NCBI GenBank assembly: GCA_015680685.1
Contig: MNCI01011448.1
Coordinates: forward strand, 215,500 to 279,499
Direction: 5' to 3'
From: Gnetum montanum
Taxonomy: Eukaryota; Streptophyta; Gnetopsida; Gnetales; Gnetaceae
Length of the DNA stretch: 64,000 nt
Positions within the stretch are counted from its first letter, which is position 1; the number at the start of each line of letters is the position of its first letter. Below, in pieces: positions 1-10,944 of this stretch. The notes under the pieces are model-generated. The model saw only the letters and a list, made by a program, of their open reading frames with translations, made no database searches and had not been told where the DNA came from. The position numbers and the translations under genes are program-made.

Positions 1-157
1 TATTAATTTGAGAAACTTTAAAACATTAATAATTAAATTTACCCTTGAAAAATAAAAATTCATGAATATTATCATCATCAACAAAACTTGGAAAGAAAAG
101 ATATTATCTAGAATAGAATAAGAGTTAACCTTTACAATAATTCTTTTAGAATCCCAA

Positions 158-162
158 GCATT
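158..162. repeat. Target-site duplication of solo LTR copy 1 (left)
   Basis: GCATT directly precedes the TG of the solo LTR and matches GCATT at 1695-1699. Five-base duplications are typical of Ty3/gypsy and copia integrases. Confidence 0.9.
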
Positions 163-1694
163 TGTAACAATGGAAAACATCGGTCACTAGAAATACCGAG
201 TGGAGTTCCGTGTACACAGTTCCAACCCCGGATCTGTGCAAGGGCCGTGCTAGAGAAGACGAATCTGAGGTGCCTTGAATGGTCTTGTTAATCAGATAGG
301 TACTTACTTAATCAGTAAAATTTTATAATAATTGGATGACAAAATGGTGATTTCAATGAGGAGATATAATATCGTTAATCTTAAAGGTAATTGAAAGCAA
401 TGTAAATGATTCAAAGTGATTGCAAAATATATATAGATAGGACGCAAGAAACTAGATTTAGAGAGTGTGCAATCTCAAGATTTGGGATTTAACTTATAAA
501 CAAAGTATGTTGGATACAATGATTACAGGAAAACTTCGGTTTAGATGAAGCACGTGCCAACAACAAGAAAGCTATTTAAAGATAAAACAAGCAAAGGTTG
601 ATCTTCCTTGTTCTAGCCAATCTGGGCATACGGTAGTTAGACCCGAAGCAGAATATCCATTAACTGGCTGTTTCTGATCAAAGATTCTTTCCAATCACCT
701 TCAATGTTCTTACGATCGCTGATCCTCTTTTGCTCTCTTGTCAATCTTTGCCAAAAGTTGTCAATGATTGCCAATGAAAGAAAATTGCTATGGAGAAAAT
801 TTGCCAATTGAGAGAAATTTTTGCCAACCCCGTGATCCTTGTCAACTGGAGTATTTATAAGGTTAGGGTCTAGAGAAAAATGCGTTTTAGATGACGCGTG
901 TCTTGAACCTACAAAATGTCGTTGACTTGATGTGTTCATGTTTGAAGCTTGCAGCACTACGCTGCATTACGCTCTGAAGCATAATGTGTCGTAATCTACT
1001 TTTGCTAGAGCTTTGGCAACAAACTGTTTTGCGGTTATGTTGTAATATGCTAGAGAGCGTATTGTGATGTATAAACTGCTGATGCATGAATTGTGTTATC
1101 TCCATGGTTGCTTGTATTACACTACGTCATGCTACATTATGCTGCATAACATAATTCAGCGTAAAATAGCGAACCTGCAAAAAATTGAAGTGTTGTCGTT
1201 GTGCTTCCCTCGTTTCTATTCAGTCTTTCTGGGGTTTATCATGCTACACTGCATAGTGTAGCCTAATAGGACCTTAGCCAAAAAAAAGGAAAACTTGCTG
1301 AGATGTGCGACATGTTGTAGATCCTTGCCTAAGCCTTGAGATTTTGCTAAACCATTAAGGTCTCAAATTTTTCTCTTCATTTTTGTGACTAGATGGACTA
1401 TCTTCTTATATTACGCTACGTAAAGCTACATTACGCTGCATTGCATAATGCAGCGTAATACACTAAAAGTTAAAATTTTTGAAACATTGCTAACTTGCAA
1501 AGTTGAAGGCTTGCCATCACTCATCCCTTGTCTTGTTCTGTCTTCTGGAGTCTATTACGTTGCACTGCATAGTGTGGCATAACAGACCTTTAGCTGAAAA
1601 GGGAACTTGTTGAGCTGTGATGTGTCGCAAATCCTTGTGTGAGTCAGAAGATTTTGCTGAACCGTTGAGGCCTAAAAATTGTCACAGTGTTTCA
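163..1694 (-). mobile_element. Solo LTR (family S), copy 1
   Basis: A 1532-bp unit starting TGTAAC and ending TTTCA on the plus strand, flanked by perfect GCATT at 158-162 and 1695-1699. It is homologous over its length to 38345-39745. No internal domain adjoins it: element A's coding sequence runs into both flanks, so this is a solo LTR left by LTR-LTR recombination. Orientation is read as minus from a TATA-like TTATAAATA on the minus strand near 851-860. It contains several near-palindromes built from GCTGCATTACGC, including a 12-bp arm hairpin at 1431-1458. A minus-strand ORF at 637-957 is partly conserved in copy 2 but has no recognised function. Confidence 0.9.
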
Positions 1695-2122
1695 GCATTG
1701 TGTCTAAAAGGGACATCTAAAGTAGTGGCCATTTGAGCTAATAAATCAAGAACATAATTTTTTTCTCTCAAAATATGTTCAATGGATATGTTATCAAAAT
1801 CTGGCACACCTTCTAATGTTTTAATGGTTGGGATCTCATTTATATATTTTTCCTCTCCTAATGGTGGCAAGTCACCCAAAAGGAATGTTTTTTTATCATG
1901 TTGATGATAAGGCAAGGTATCTTCATAGATTTCTTTACATTCACTAAAAGAAAAAGGATTTATTTTTGAAATTTCACTCTCATGGTCATTTATAACATGT
2001 TCACCAAGCCAAACTTCAATGACTCCAATATAAAGATCAGTATTTTGATTTTCCAAAGATTTATTTTGTTGATCAAAAGTTGTTACCATTTGTTTATAGA
2101 AAGGCCCTCTTGGTATGATCAT
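1695..2122 (-). pseudogene. Element A protease-RT linker fragment
   Basis: An open reading frame of about 140 codons on the minus strand, acidic and without a recognised domain, following the protease. It is interrupted at 1695 by the solo LTR; removing the LTR and one TSD copy keeps the frame open to base 1 through 157-1. This matches the spacer between protease and reverse transcriptase in gypsy polyproteins. RT itself would lie to the left of the window. Function is inferred only from position. Confidence 0.55.
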
Positions 2123-2167
2123 ATATTTGGATTTTCTTTTAATAGGAATTAATAATTTTGAGAAATT

Positions 2168-2602
2168 TCACCTAAAGAAGCCTCCAAACATGGCTACAAA
2201 AGTCCTTGATAAAAGCACACCATAAGTGGGTGACATATCAAGTACTAAGATATCTATATAACATGTAAATGTAGGGTATTGTTTAAGTTGTACTTTCACT
2301 CCTTTTAATGATCCTACTATGGGTACATTAGATCCATTGAGTTGTATGATACTTCTCACTTGTGGTAGCATTCATGATTCTAATGTTTTACATACCTCAA
2401 GTGGCATGATGCTAATAGTTGCTTCAAAATCCATGAAAAAATTACAAACATTCTTTCCTAAAATAATCAAAGTTGTCAAGAAAGGAGGTTGATCTTTCTT
2501 GTTTGACATGGAGTTGCTTATGTTTTGTACTAATAACACATTAGGACTTTCTGCAAAATGAACTTGCCTCTTGATTATTGGAGATTTTTTTATTATTTTC
2601 AA
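2168..2602 (-). pseudogene. Element A retropepsin-like aspartic protease, decayed
   Basis: Two adjacent minus-strand frames (2602-2372 and 2371-2168) cover a gypsy-type retropepsin. The first holds PPFLTTLIILGK followed by MDFEATISIMPLEVC; in relatives this is the catalytic D-S/T-G-A loop, so the active site is mutated (DFEA). The second holds the C-terminal part, with DMSPTYGVLLSRTF matching the D-x-P-x-Y-G-x-L-L-S-R signature after the flap. A frame break near 2370 and the lost catalytic glycine show it is dead. The protease would process the Gag-Pol polyprotein. Confidence 0.75.
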
Positions 2603-2879
2603 GTCTATGAACTATCTTTTGAATCACGTCTTTTATTTCATTAAAGTGTAGAAGATCATACATTGAAATGTTGGCTTTAACCCTTTTCAAATCCTCAACT
2701 AGATCATAAGTCTTATGTTCATCTTTGGATTCTTGTTGAGGTGGAGTTCTTCTAAGTATAGAAGGGGAGTATGGTCATTATGGGGCATTTTGTTGGGATG
2801 GCCCAATTTGATTATTTGTGTTGTTTTGACTAGGAACTCTTCTGTTTGGAGTAGTATAAGGATTATTCCTAGTTTGTTG

Positions 2880-3140
2880 TTATGTGGTGTTCATAATGTC
2901 ACTAAGTCTATGGTAGTGAGTGTTATGTGGGTTGGGATCACTTACTATAACTTGTTCCAATGAGGAAACTTCCTCATTTTCTATTTCATGAGGTATGTTC
3001 AAGACCATAATTAGGGTTTTCCCATTTTTTTGACTTTGGGCATTATCACCATATAATGCTAAAAATTGAGGACAAGTTGTCTCATAATGTTGTCTAGTGT
3101 TATGAAGACGATAATAATCATCATTGATTGATGTGTTCAA
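2880..3140 (-). pseudogene. Element A gag C-terminal region with degenerate zinc knuckle
   Basis: A minus-strand frame containing YYRLHNTRQHYETTCPQF. The spacing fits the C-x-x-x-H-x4-H-x4-C nucleocapsid knuckle of some plant gypsy Gag proteins, with the first cysteine replaced by tyrosine. It lies between the Gag core (3700-4205) and the protease, the expected position for nucleocapsid. Several stops separate it from the core. Confidence 0.5.
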
Positions 3141-3699
3141 TTTTTTAGATTGTATAGGAACTTTACTGTTGTTTCACTTAAATTCAACTACTTAATTGGA
3201 AAGCTTTTGAAGTGAAGTCAATATTTGCATCATTTGGTTTTTTGTTTGACAAGTGGATGCATTAGGATTGGATATATGATGGATTGGATCAAAGCTTTCA
3301 ATTGATCATCACTTAAATTGGTATTTGATGGTAAAAATTAAGAGGATGTGCTACCTTAAAAACAACTATTTGTAGGTTGATTCATTTGAAAGGGAGTGGC
3401 CATTTGGAACAAAGTATTATTCATCAGGAAATCTTGTGGTGGTAAATGGGTAGACTACATAGGATTTCTAACCTTCATCATCCCAAAATACATTTGAATG
3501 CTATTCATCAAGGTAATTTATTCCAACTCAATAGCCTTATCCATTACTCCTTGTATTTCTATTATGTTGGGATCAGATTTAATGGCATAGGTGAAGAATG
3601 GATCAATGGTAGAAATTGAGGATATGAATAGGGTATGGATGCATCTCATTTAGCACATAAGAAAGTTGATGGAGGAATGTTAGATTGTAATCCTAGATA

Positions 3700-4205
3700 A
3701 TTTTCCCAGATATTTTCCTTAGGCTTGTGAAATTGGTTGATGCTATGGCAAGGATAGTGAACTTATCGAACTAAAGTAGGAACTTATTTTTAAACTCTTT
3801 CCATGAGTCGATAGAGGCATTTGGGAGCATCAAAAACCATTAGGTGGCTTTGCTTCTAAAAGTTGTCATAAATACCCTACATGATATGTCATTTTGGACA
3901 ATGTTATGGATGCCTAGTAAGGTTTTAAAACATTGTATATGTTTGCAGGCATTACTAGTAGGGGTTGCGGGATCAAAGAACAAATTTATGTTTTGGAGTA
4001 ATTTTGGAATATCATGATAGTTGGTGAAGTTAAAGGGGTTGCTCACCAAGGGAGCTAGGGGTTGATTGGTTGCCATCCTAGTTTGATTTCTTCTAGGGAT
4101 AGAACTTGGAAATCATGAATCTCATTATTTTTTTAAAGTAAAATGATGAGTAGCTAGTCGACTAGGGGCAAGAGTAGAACCTCTTTGTTGAGATGTTCTA
4201 TAGAA
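3700..4205 (-). pseudogene. Element A gag core (Retrotrans_gag-like), decayed
   Basis: The minus-strand frame from 4076 contains HIQCFKTLLGIHNIVQND, RVFMTTFRSKAT, a TAA, then WFLMLPNASIDSWKEF and KNKFLL. This is the conserved core of the plant Ty3 Gag capsid domain, where the stop replaces a glutamine codon before W-F. The frame also reads upstream of the ATG at 4076 toward the insertion point of element O. Gag forms the virus-like particle. Stops at former Gln codons and later frame breaks make it a pseudogene. Confidence 0.75.
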
Positions 4206-4210
4206 AGATT
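4206..4210. repeat. Target-site duplication of element O (left)
   Basis: AGATT lies immediately outside the LTR at 4211 and is repeated exactly at 54694-54698, immediately outside the LTR ending at 54693. It shows that everything from 4211 to 54693 entered element A as one insertion, later enlarged by nesting. Confidence 0.9.
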
Positions 4211-5874
4211 TGTAGCAATCAAAAAAGTTAGAAGCTAGAATGGTACACTGAGAGGTCTACGGTCATACAGCCTTGATCCCATGTCTACGTGAGGGCCTAC
4301 TAGAAAATGAAGGTAGGGTGCCTAGAATCATCTTGCTGATCGAACTGGGACTTACGAGGTGTTATGGGAAAATGAACATGAGGGGTTTGCATGGTATTTT
4401 TGACATCCACAATGCCTATGGGGGTGAGCATAGTCAATGATTCTGGTGCAAAATGAGGATGCAAACATGAAAATATGTGATAAAATAATGAAAAATATGA
4501 GTGGAATGCTAAAATGCAAGTGAAAATGCTAAAAATGTGCATGATGTGAGTGAGAGAGAGAGAGTGGCACCACCCCAAATGGGNGGGGGGGGGGGGGGGG
4601 ATGGTAGGGAGTGTAATTAATTACAAAGAGAAGGTGAGGAGGTACATAGTATACAAATAGGTGTAGAATGTAGCGTTGTCATAGTCTTAGGATATCTAGG
4701 CTACAAAACCGATGTTTGCCATGAAATTCAAGCTTGCTGGGTTGGCTACCATGGTGTCCTATGAGCTACAGTGGTCTATACGATGCAATGGTGCTATGGT
4801 GGTGTGCAATGGTGCCAAGTGCTATCCCAAAGTTTGCCAAAATGCCAAGTGTGCTCCAATGCTAAATGCCAAGAATGCCAATGCTCAAATTTCCCAACCC
4901 CTAGAATGTTGAGCACTAGGATATTCATAGGCCTAGGGTTAGCATAATTCATGGATTGAGAACTACATGGTAGAGGGGTAGTTGGAACTACACTAGCCCC
5001 AACTATGCTCCCACTGAAGGAAATGGTGTTTTGTTGGTATGCTCCAATGGACCCTATGAGACTGCCAAACTGTGACTACACTACCAAGACTTCATGCACA
5101 AGTGCTAAATAGGTCATAGCATACCTAAAAATAATGCAAAATAGTATAATTTTGGAGACTACACTCTGGGGCTACGATGTCCACTCCCTCAAGTGGTGTT
5201 GAGTGTAGGTACAATTTTGGGGGCAAATAGAGGATGTAAAAGAAATGAAAATTACTAATTTTTCTTGCTAAAGGAATGTTGGAGCTAAGATGAAGGCCTA
5301 TGTTGAGTTATGGAGGCTTCTGAAGGTAGTTCTGCATGACTACGCTCTAGGTCGTAGTCCAAAAATTAGATAAATTTTTCCAAATGATGTGGTCTAATGC
5401 AAACTATGTTGACTACACTTTGGATTGTAGTCCCAGCAAGAAAAGCATAGCTTGACACTTAGAAAAATATAGCAAAAACCTATGTCCTCATGCAAACTTT
5501 GCTAACTATGCTCTGGAGCATAGTAGGAAGCATAGCCTCAGAAGTTAGAAAATTTTTTGAACTATTTCTTCCATCCCAAGCTAGCCTAATAACCTCTAGC
5601 TTTACACTTAGGAAAATTTGTAAAACTAGCCATTTCTATGCTAACTATGTTGACTACACTCTAGAGTGTAGTCCCAGCAAGCAGAGCATAGTGAGGACAC
5701 TTAGAAAATTTTGTAGCTATTGTTGACACTTAGAAGAATCTTTCAAATTTAGGCTATTTGTGTCAATTATGTTGATTATGCTTTGAAGCTAGTCCTAGCA
5801 ATGGCAAGCAAAGTCTCAACACTTAGAAAAAAATTGTAGTTGAGACCTAGTGGCCCAAATTTGATGGTGTTTCA
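4211..5874 (-). repeat. Element O 3' LTR
   Basis: 1664 bp, homologous throughout to 53008-54693 and, in reverse, to 8634-10325 and the other plus-strand LTRs. The minus-strand start is TGAAACACCA. It carries repeated near-palindromes of the type CTACACTCTAGAGTGTAG, for example near 5660. An (AG)n run at 4552-4564 and a poly-G run at 4581-4600 containing an ambiguous base (4584) lie in its 3' part. Confidence 0.9.
4581..4600. other. Poly-G run with one undetermined base
   Basis: About twenty G residues broken by the only N I noticed in the window, at 4584. The matching place in the other LTR of the same element (about 53380) has no such run. The length here may be a sequencing or assembly artefact. 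Confidence 0.8.
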
Positions 5875-7390
5875 TTGGTCCCTCTTTGTTGACATCTAGA
5901 GGAGTGTCCCAAGAGACATCAACAAAGAACACAAAATATCATGGTAGGCCTAGCACCAACATTGCTCATCATTACCTAACTAGATGTTAGTTCATGATGC
6001 TCAAGAGTGCCAAGGGTAATGGTACGTTGGAGATAAACGATATAAGGAATGCATTAGGGGATAATAAGAAAATGAAATGCAAGTAGTGTGATAGTACAAG
6101 ATGTGATACCAAAGTGGCTTATTGTGAAAATAGTGATCTTTCATCAAAGTGCTTGTGAGAGAGTCAACATCCATTGCACAAAAAAGGTTTACCCCTAAAA
6201 TTATGATCTCTTATTGGAGTGCTTGTGAAAAGGTTGATGTGGATTTAGGGTTGAACCCATTGCAAAATTGAAGCTTTTCTAGTTTTACTTGGGGACATTT
6301 TTTGCTCCATTCCTCTTTTTTTTTTTTGTGTTTTCTTACTTTTTGACTGCATGGCGAACCTACTTTGGGTTCTACACATTACAAGATGCTAGCTACAAGA
6401 TGCTTTTTGTTAGGTGGATTACATGACACCTAATAAGCTTTTCTTTAGTACAACTATGTCACATCTATAGGATAGGTGTTTCCTTACTGAGATGAGTTGC
6501 ATTACATTTTCTTGGGCTTTGACTAGCTTACAAAGATTTCCCATGGGACGAGTTGCATTACATCTACTATGGGTTCTATGATTAATGTAAAGAGGATGTC
6601 ATGTGCATTAGGGGTTGCAAGCTTGGTGATGCAAGGGAAGGCAGGAAAATGCAAGGTAAAAGTGGTGAATGTAAGCAGGCTATAGCAGGGTAATAAGGAT
6701 ATGCACTCTTAAGTATCTTAGCTAGTCTAATCATGCACATCAGAGCAATGTGGTAACTTGCCACTACAATGAGATGCATCTTTGCATGACCAACTCTAAG
6801 GCTTTTTCTTGCAAACATAACCCAAAGAAAATAAGAAATAGCCACACAACATGAGATGAGAGTAAATTGCTGGATGTAAGGATGTTATAAGTACTATAAT
6901 ATCTAGACCAGTTGCAAGAGCTTGAATAGCTAGTGCAGAAAAACTAGCGCAAGTGCTAGAGCAAGAAGGCAGTAAAAGCTCCAAAGACCACACTAGTGGC
7001 AAGTGACTAAGAAATGGCAAGAGCCCAAAAGAATCAACAAGGGGATGAGGGACATAATGTTGCCACTCCTCTAAATGGTTGTGTTGACAATCAAAGCTTT
7101 AAGAAACAATGAAGTGCCCAAGGCTGGTAATGCTATTAATGCAAACTAGAGCTAGTAGTGCTAGTGACCATGGCAGGAGCTCTAAAAGGTTAGCAAAATG
7201 CCCAAGGGCATATCTAGAAGATCAGAAAAATTCCAGAGGACAATGACATTGCGAAGGTTCCAGATGCCTCTTTTGATGATAGGGAATCCATTCTAGAAGT
7301 GTAGTGTCCCGACCTCACATACAAAATGTGGGAAAATGGCATGAAGTTGAAAATATTATTGCTCACTTGTCTACAAAACTATGTGTGTTG
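5875..7390 (-). other. Element O polypurine tract and 3' untranslated region
   Basis: Directly inside the 3' LTR the minus strand reads as a purine-rich tract (CAAAGAGGGACC) preceded by an inverted repeat with CTTTGTTGATGTC and GATGTCAACAAAG arms. Beyond it the sequence matches 25.1-26.5 kb (N) and 33.5-34.6 kb (M), including a short motif family around CATCCCATGGG. A minus-strand ORF at 6582-6845 has an N-terminal part like the ORF at 25766-26194, so a small 3' ORF may once have existed. No known domain is seen. Confidence 0.65.
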
Positions 7391-7905
7391 AACTCCAAAC
7401 TTAGTCTAAGGTCCTAGTAGACCATATGCTATGCTAGTTTAGGGTCCTAGCATACCATGAACCTAGTTTAAGGCCCTAGTAGACTATATGTTATGCTAGT
7501 TTAGGGTCCTAGTAGACCATGAACCTAGTTTAAGGCCCTAGTAGACTATATGTTATGCTAGTTTAGGGTCCTAGTAGACCATGAACCTAGTTTAAGGTCC
7601 TAGTAGGCTATGATGTGGTAGTTTATAGTCCTAGAAGACTACTATGTGCTAGTTTAACATCATAGTGGATAGTGGATGTTGTTATAGTTTAATGTCATAA
7701 ACCAAGGATGAGCTGTGCCAATTTAGTATCATAGAGAATGGTCTTTGCTAGTTTATAGTCATAGAAAACTATTTGTACCAGTTTAGCATTATAGTAGACA
7801 ATCTATGCCAGTTTATAGTTGTAATAGACTATGGATATGGATGCCAGTTTAATGTCATAGTGGACATGTTGTGCCATTTTATAGTCATAGAAAACTATTG
7901 ATTAC
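7390..7905. repeat. Minisatellite block, element O after integrase
   Basis: Imperfect tandem units of roughly 20-45 bp with the reverse form of the core TATGACNTTAAACTAGCA (here CTAGTTTAGGGTCCTAGTAG and CTAGTTTAAGGCCCTAG). It lies just after the integrase end, as does the block at 24715-25085 in N. Unit order and length are irregular. Confidence 0.85.
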
Positions 7906-8633
7906 CTTGCTTCGTAAAGACAAAGTGTTGCATGTTAGGCTTTAGGTACAAGTGGTTCACTTTGCAAATTCATTACCATCATGGTCAACAAGCTTGAATG
8001 TCCCATTTTCATAAGCCTTGATAACTAAGAAAGGCCCTTGGATAATAATTTATCTGTGGGTTCACGAACAACTTTGAGGACCAAGTTCCCCTTCTTGATT
8101 GGGCATTGATGCTAATTATGATAGTTTTTCTACTATTGTGTTTTTTGGTACCACTTGATATGATTATGTGTCTACATATGCTCCTCCTCTATGGAGTCAA
8201 GGTCCATGGTTCTCAACTTGTCATTTTGCACCACATTGATGAAGCTTGAGAGGATTACACAAAGTTATGTGACCTAAAATTCAAGAGGAAATATGGCTTA
8301 GATCCATAAACCAAATTGTATGGCATCTTACTTGTTGTAGTTCTTCATGTTGTGCAGTAGGCCCAAAGTGCATAGATCAGTTGCATGTGCCATCATTATT
8401 TGCTACTACTAAGCATCTTCTTTAAAAGATTGATGATGACCTTGTTTGTAGCCTCTACTTGGCCATTCACCTGTGGGTAGTCGGGTGATGAAAAGGAATG
8501 TTTGATCCTGAATCATTCACAAAAGGCTTTGGTCTTAGTATTACTAAACTATGGCCTATTTTTGATGACAATCGTTATGGGTAAATCAAAGTGGATCACT
8601 ATGTTGTCAAGTATAAATTTGCAAACTTGCTAT
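7906..8633 (-). pseudogene. Element O integrase, C-terminal portion
   Basis: The minus strand from 8633 starts at QVCKFILDN, the point at which O's integrase breaks off at 39870. It then gives a degenerate catalytic-core region, the stretch [19 protein letters not shown] holding the third catalytic residue (glutamate), and the C-terminal RKKGNLVLKVVREP, GPFLVIKAYENGTFKLVD. The first two catalytic aspartates are partly lost in this copy. Integrase inserts element cDNA into the genome. The gene is split by element N and carries several stops. Confidence 0.8.
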
Positions 8634-10325
8634 TGAAACACCACCAAATTTGAGCAACAATACCTCAATAGAAAATTTTTCTAAGTGTTAACACAAGCTA
8701 AATGTTTTCTAAGTGTTTGGCCCATTCTTTTTCTAGGACTACACTCTAAAGCATAGTTAGGATAGCACATAGCATAGAGCTAGATTTGCAAAATTTTCTA
8801 AGTGTCAACAACAGTTGCAAAATTTTTCTAAGTGTTGTGCTATGTTTCCATTCTTCCTACTACACTTTAGAGTGTAGTCAATGTAGCATTCACTTCAGTA
8901 GCTAGTTTGCCTAGGTGTCAAGCCAAAAGCTATCAAGCTAGGTTAGCATGAAAAGAATATGTGGTAGATTTTCTAACTCCTGAAGCTATCCCTCTTGCTA
9001 CACTCTAGAGTGTAGCCAGTGTAGCCTAGATGAATATTACAAGTTTTGCCAATTTTTTCTAAGTGTAAGTGCTACGCTCTCACTTTCCCCTGCTATGCTT
9101 CAAAGCGTAGCAAATACTAGAGTTCAATTTTTGCAGAATTTGCCTAACTATTGGGCTACACTCTAGAACATAGCCAGCATAGAAATGTAGGATAGCCTCC
9201 AAAAGCTTCTAGAGCTTAGCACTGGCCTTCATCTTAGCTTCAACACCTCTTCGGCAAGCAAGATTTGCAATTTGCATCTCTTTTCGCATCCCTCCTTTGT
9301 CCCGAAATTTTACATATACTTGTTCCCACTCAAAAAAGAAGAGAGCATAATCCCAGAGTGTAGCCTCCAAATTGCACTATTTTGCACTATTTGCAAGTAC
9401 ATTGTAGTCTTTTTGACTCTAGCACATATAGCTTGGTAGCATAGTCACAGTTCAATAGTCTCTTAGGGTCCATTGGATCACACTAGAGCATAACACAATT
9501 TTTCTCTAGTGGAAGTGTAGTTGGGATCAATGTAACCTCACCTACCTCTTTTGCCATGTGGCACCCAATCCACACTTCATGTCAACCCTAACCCTATAAA
9601 TATCCCTATGTTTCATATTTTAGGGGTTGGCATTTTTTAGTTGTTGGCATTTTAAAATAGTTGATGGGCAATTTCATTTTAGCAATTAGCACCTTGGCAC
9701 CAACACCCTTGCATCTAGACACACTTAATGCTTTAGCAAAAAATTGGAATACCACCTTTGCATACCATAGCATACCATAACTCATAGGACATTATGATAG
9801 CAAACTTGGTAGGCTTACACTTCATGACATATGTTAGTTTCATAGCCTAGACACCCTAGAGACTGTGACTACACTACCTATTGTGCCTATCTATACATCG
9901 CATACCTCCTCACCTCTCTTTTACAATTTCTACACTCCCTCATTTGGGGTGGTGCCATTCTTTCTTTCTCAAACTCCTTTGCATTTTTCAAGCATTTTCT
10001 TTGGCATTTATCATTGCACTTGCATTTTGTTTTGCTATTTGGCACACATTTTCACATTTTCATCATTGTTTTCACACTAGAAAACCCTCCTATGCTCTAG
10101 CTTAGTCAACCATAGTACCATCGAGAATACCATGCGAACCCTCAGCATCTATTTGTCAAAACTCTCTATAAGTCCTAATTTGATTGATAAGACCATCCCA
10201 GGCACTCCACCTCCATTTTTTCCCTTCAGTGACGACCCTTTAGATGGGGGAAAGCTTAGGGCTATACCATGGCCATGGATCCCTCGGCATGATTGTTCCA
10301 GCCATTGACATTTTCAATCACTATA
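8634..10325 (+). repeat. Element N 5' LTR
   Basis: 1692 bp, starting TGAAACACCACC and ending just before the PBS; the usual terminal CA has become TA. The U3 part has at least five near-palindromes of CTACACTCTAGAGTGTAG type (near 8740, 8862, 8996, 9092 and 9159), with TTTTCTAAGTGT spacers. A TATA box, CCTATAAATAT, is at about 9591-9601, giving a predicted transcript start about 30 bp downstream. Confidence 0.9.
9591..9601 (+). promoter_or_regulatory. TATA box of element N 5' LTR
   Basis: CCTATAAATAT preceded by CAACCCTAA. The same motif occurs at the matching position in the LTRs near 27523, 35665 and 37735, which marks the U3/R border for this family. Confidence 0.7.
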
Positions 10326-10330
10326 GTTTT

Positions 10331-10348
10331 TTTACGCTAGAAGGAGGG
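10331..10348 (+). other. Primer binding site, element N (decayed)
   Basis: TTTACGCTAGAAGGAGGG lies five bases after the LTR. It matches the TGGTGCTARAAGGAGGG motif at the same place in M (28565-28580), O (52985-53001, minus), A (55427-55444, minus) and the small element at 57677-57694. The tRNA that would pair with it was not identified. Confidence 0.7.
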
Positions 10349-10940
10349 TTGTGCCATTTCCTTATATGTTTAGTGGTAGTCCCACATGCTCTCTACACCT
10401 TAGTTACTAGCTTCAAACTAGTGTAGACTTAACATCCCTATAGACCTATCAAAATAGTAGCTGGATCATAAGCTAGTGTAGAAGTTGTCTACAAGTCAGT
10501 TGGTGTAGGTTGAACCCAGTTGTTAGTTTCCTTAGAATCCGATTAGACAAAAGCCAAAGTGTATCTTTGGAACTTGGTCAAAACTTTGTGTACATAGAAG
10601 AGTATAGTTGGCTCTCAGGGTGAGAGTGTAGCAGGCCTTAGCGTAGCAAGTGTAGCACACCAAAGTTACTTTTTTCTTTAGTAACATTTTTAAACTTAGC
10701 CATTTCCTCAACATTTTTTAGCACTTTCTTACTTAGCTCTTTTACAAAATTTCTATACTTATGCATTTTAGCATTTGCAACCTTTGCAACCTTTGCATCT
10801 TTTGTGTAGCATTATGAATCCTAAGCAATTCCCAACCTTTGCCATAAGTGTGGTTATTGTTTAGCCTAGTCAGCAGGAGGTCACAATTGATCTTCCTAGG
10901 GCCGGGGGGTTCGCTTTGGCTAAAAGGTAATCACTTAGAA
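10349..10940 (+). other. Element N leader (5' UTR)
   Basis: Non-coding stretch between PBS and gag, ending in T-rich sequence with short CTTAGC-plus-T-run units (about 10690-10770). M and O have the same leader in longer form. No separate ORF upstream of gag, as found in some Ogre elements, is evident. Confidence 0.6.
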
Positions 10941-10944
10941 TATG

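Larger units (their letters stand above)
1..4210 (-). mobile_element. Element A, left (3') part: decayed Ty3/gypsy retrotransposon
   Basis: Outermost element of the nest. Reading the minus strand from 4210 to 1 gives gag, a zinc-knuckle-like segment, aspartic protease, and a protease-RT linker that stays open to the window edge once the solo LTR at 163-1694 is removed. Its 5' part (leader, PBS, LTR) lies beyond element O, from 54694 onward. The AGATT duplication at 4206-4210 and 54694-54698 ties the halves together. The rest of pol and the 3' LTR lie outside the window to the left. Lineage is not assigned beyond Ty3/gypsy. Confidence 0.8.

Noticed and set aside
7390-7905. CRISPR-like array
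   Set aside because: The units are imperfect, contiguous and vary in length, without uniform spacers; it is a minisatellite in a plant retrotransposon.
8626-8630. CTTGC as a duplication pairing with 36688-36692, making 8634-36687 one element
   Set aside because: The integrase alignment places the paired break at 8633/39870, and LTR lengths pair 8634-10325 with 36782-39869; the CTTGC match is better explained as M's own flank on the right and chance on the left.
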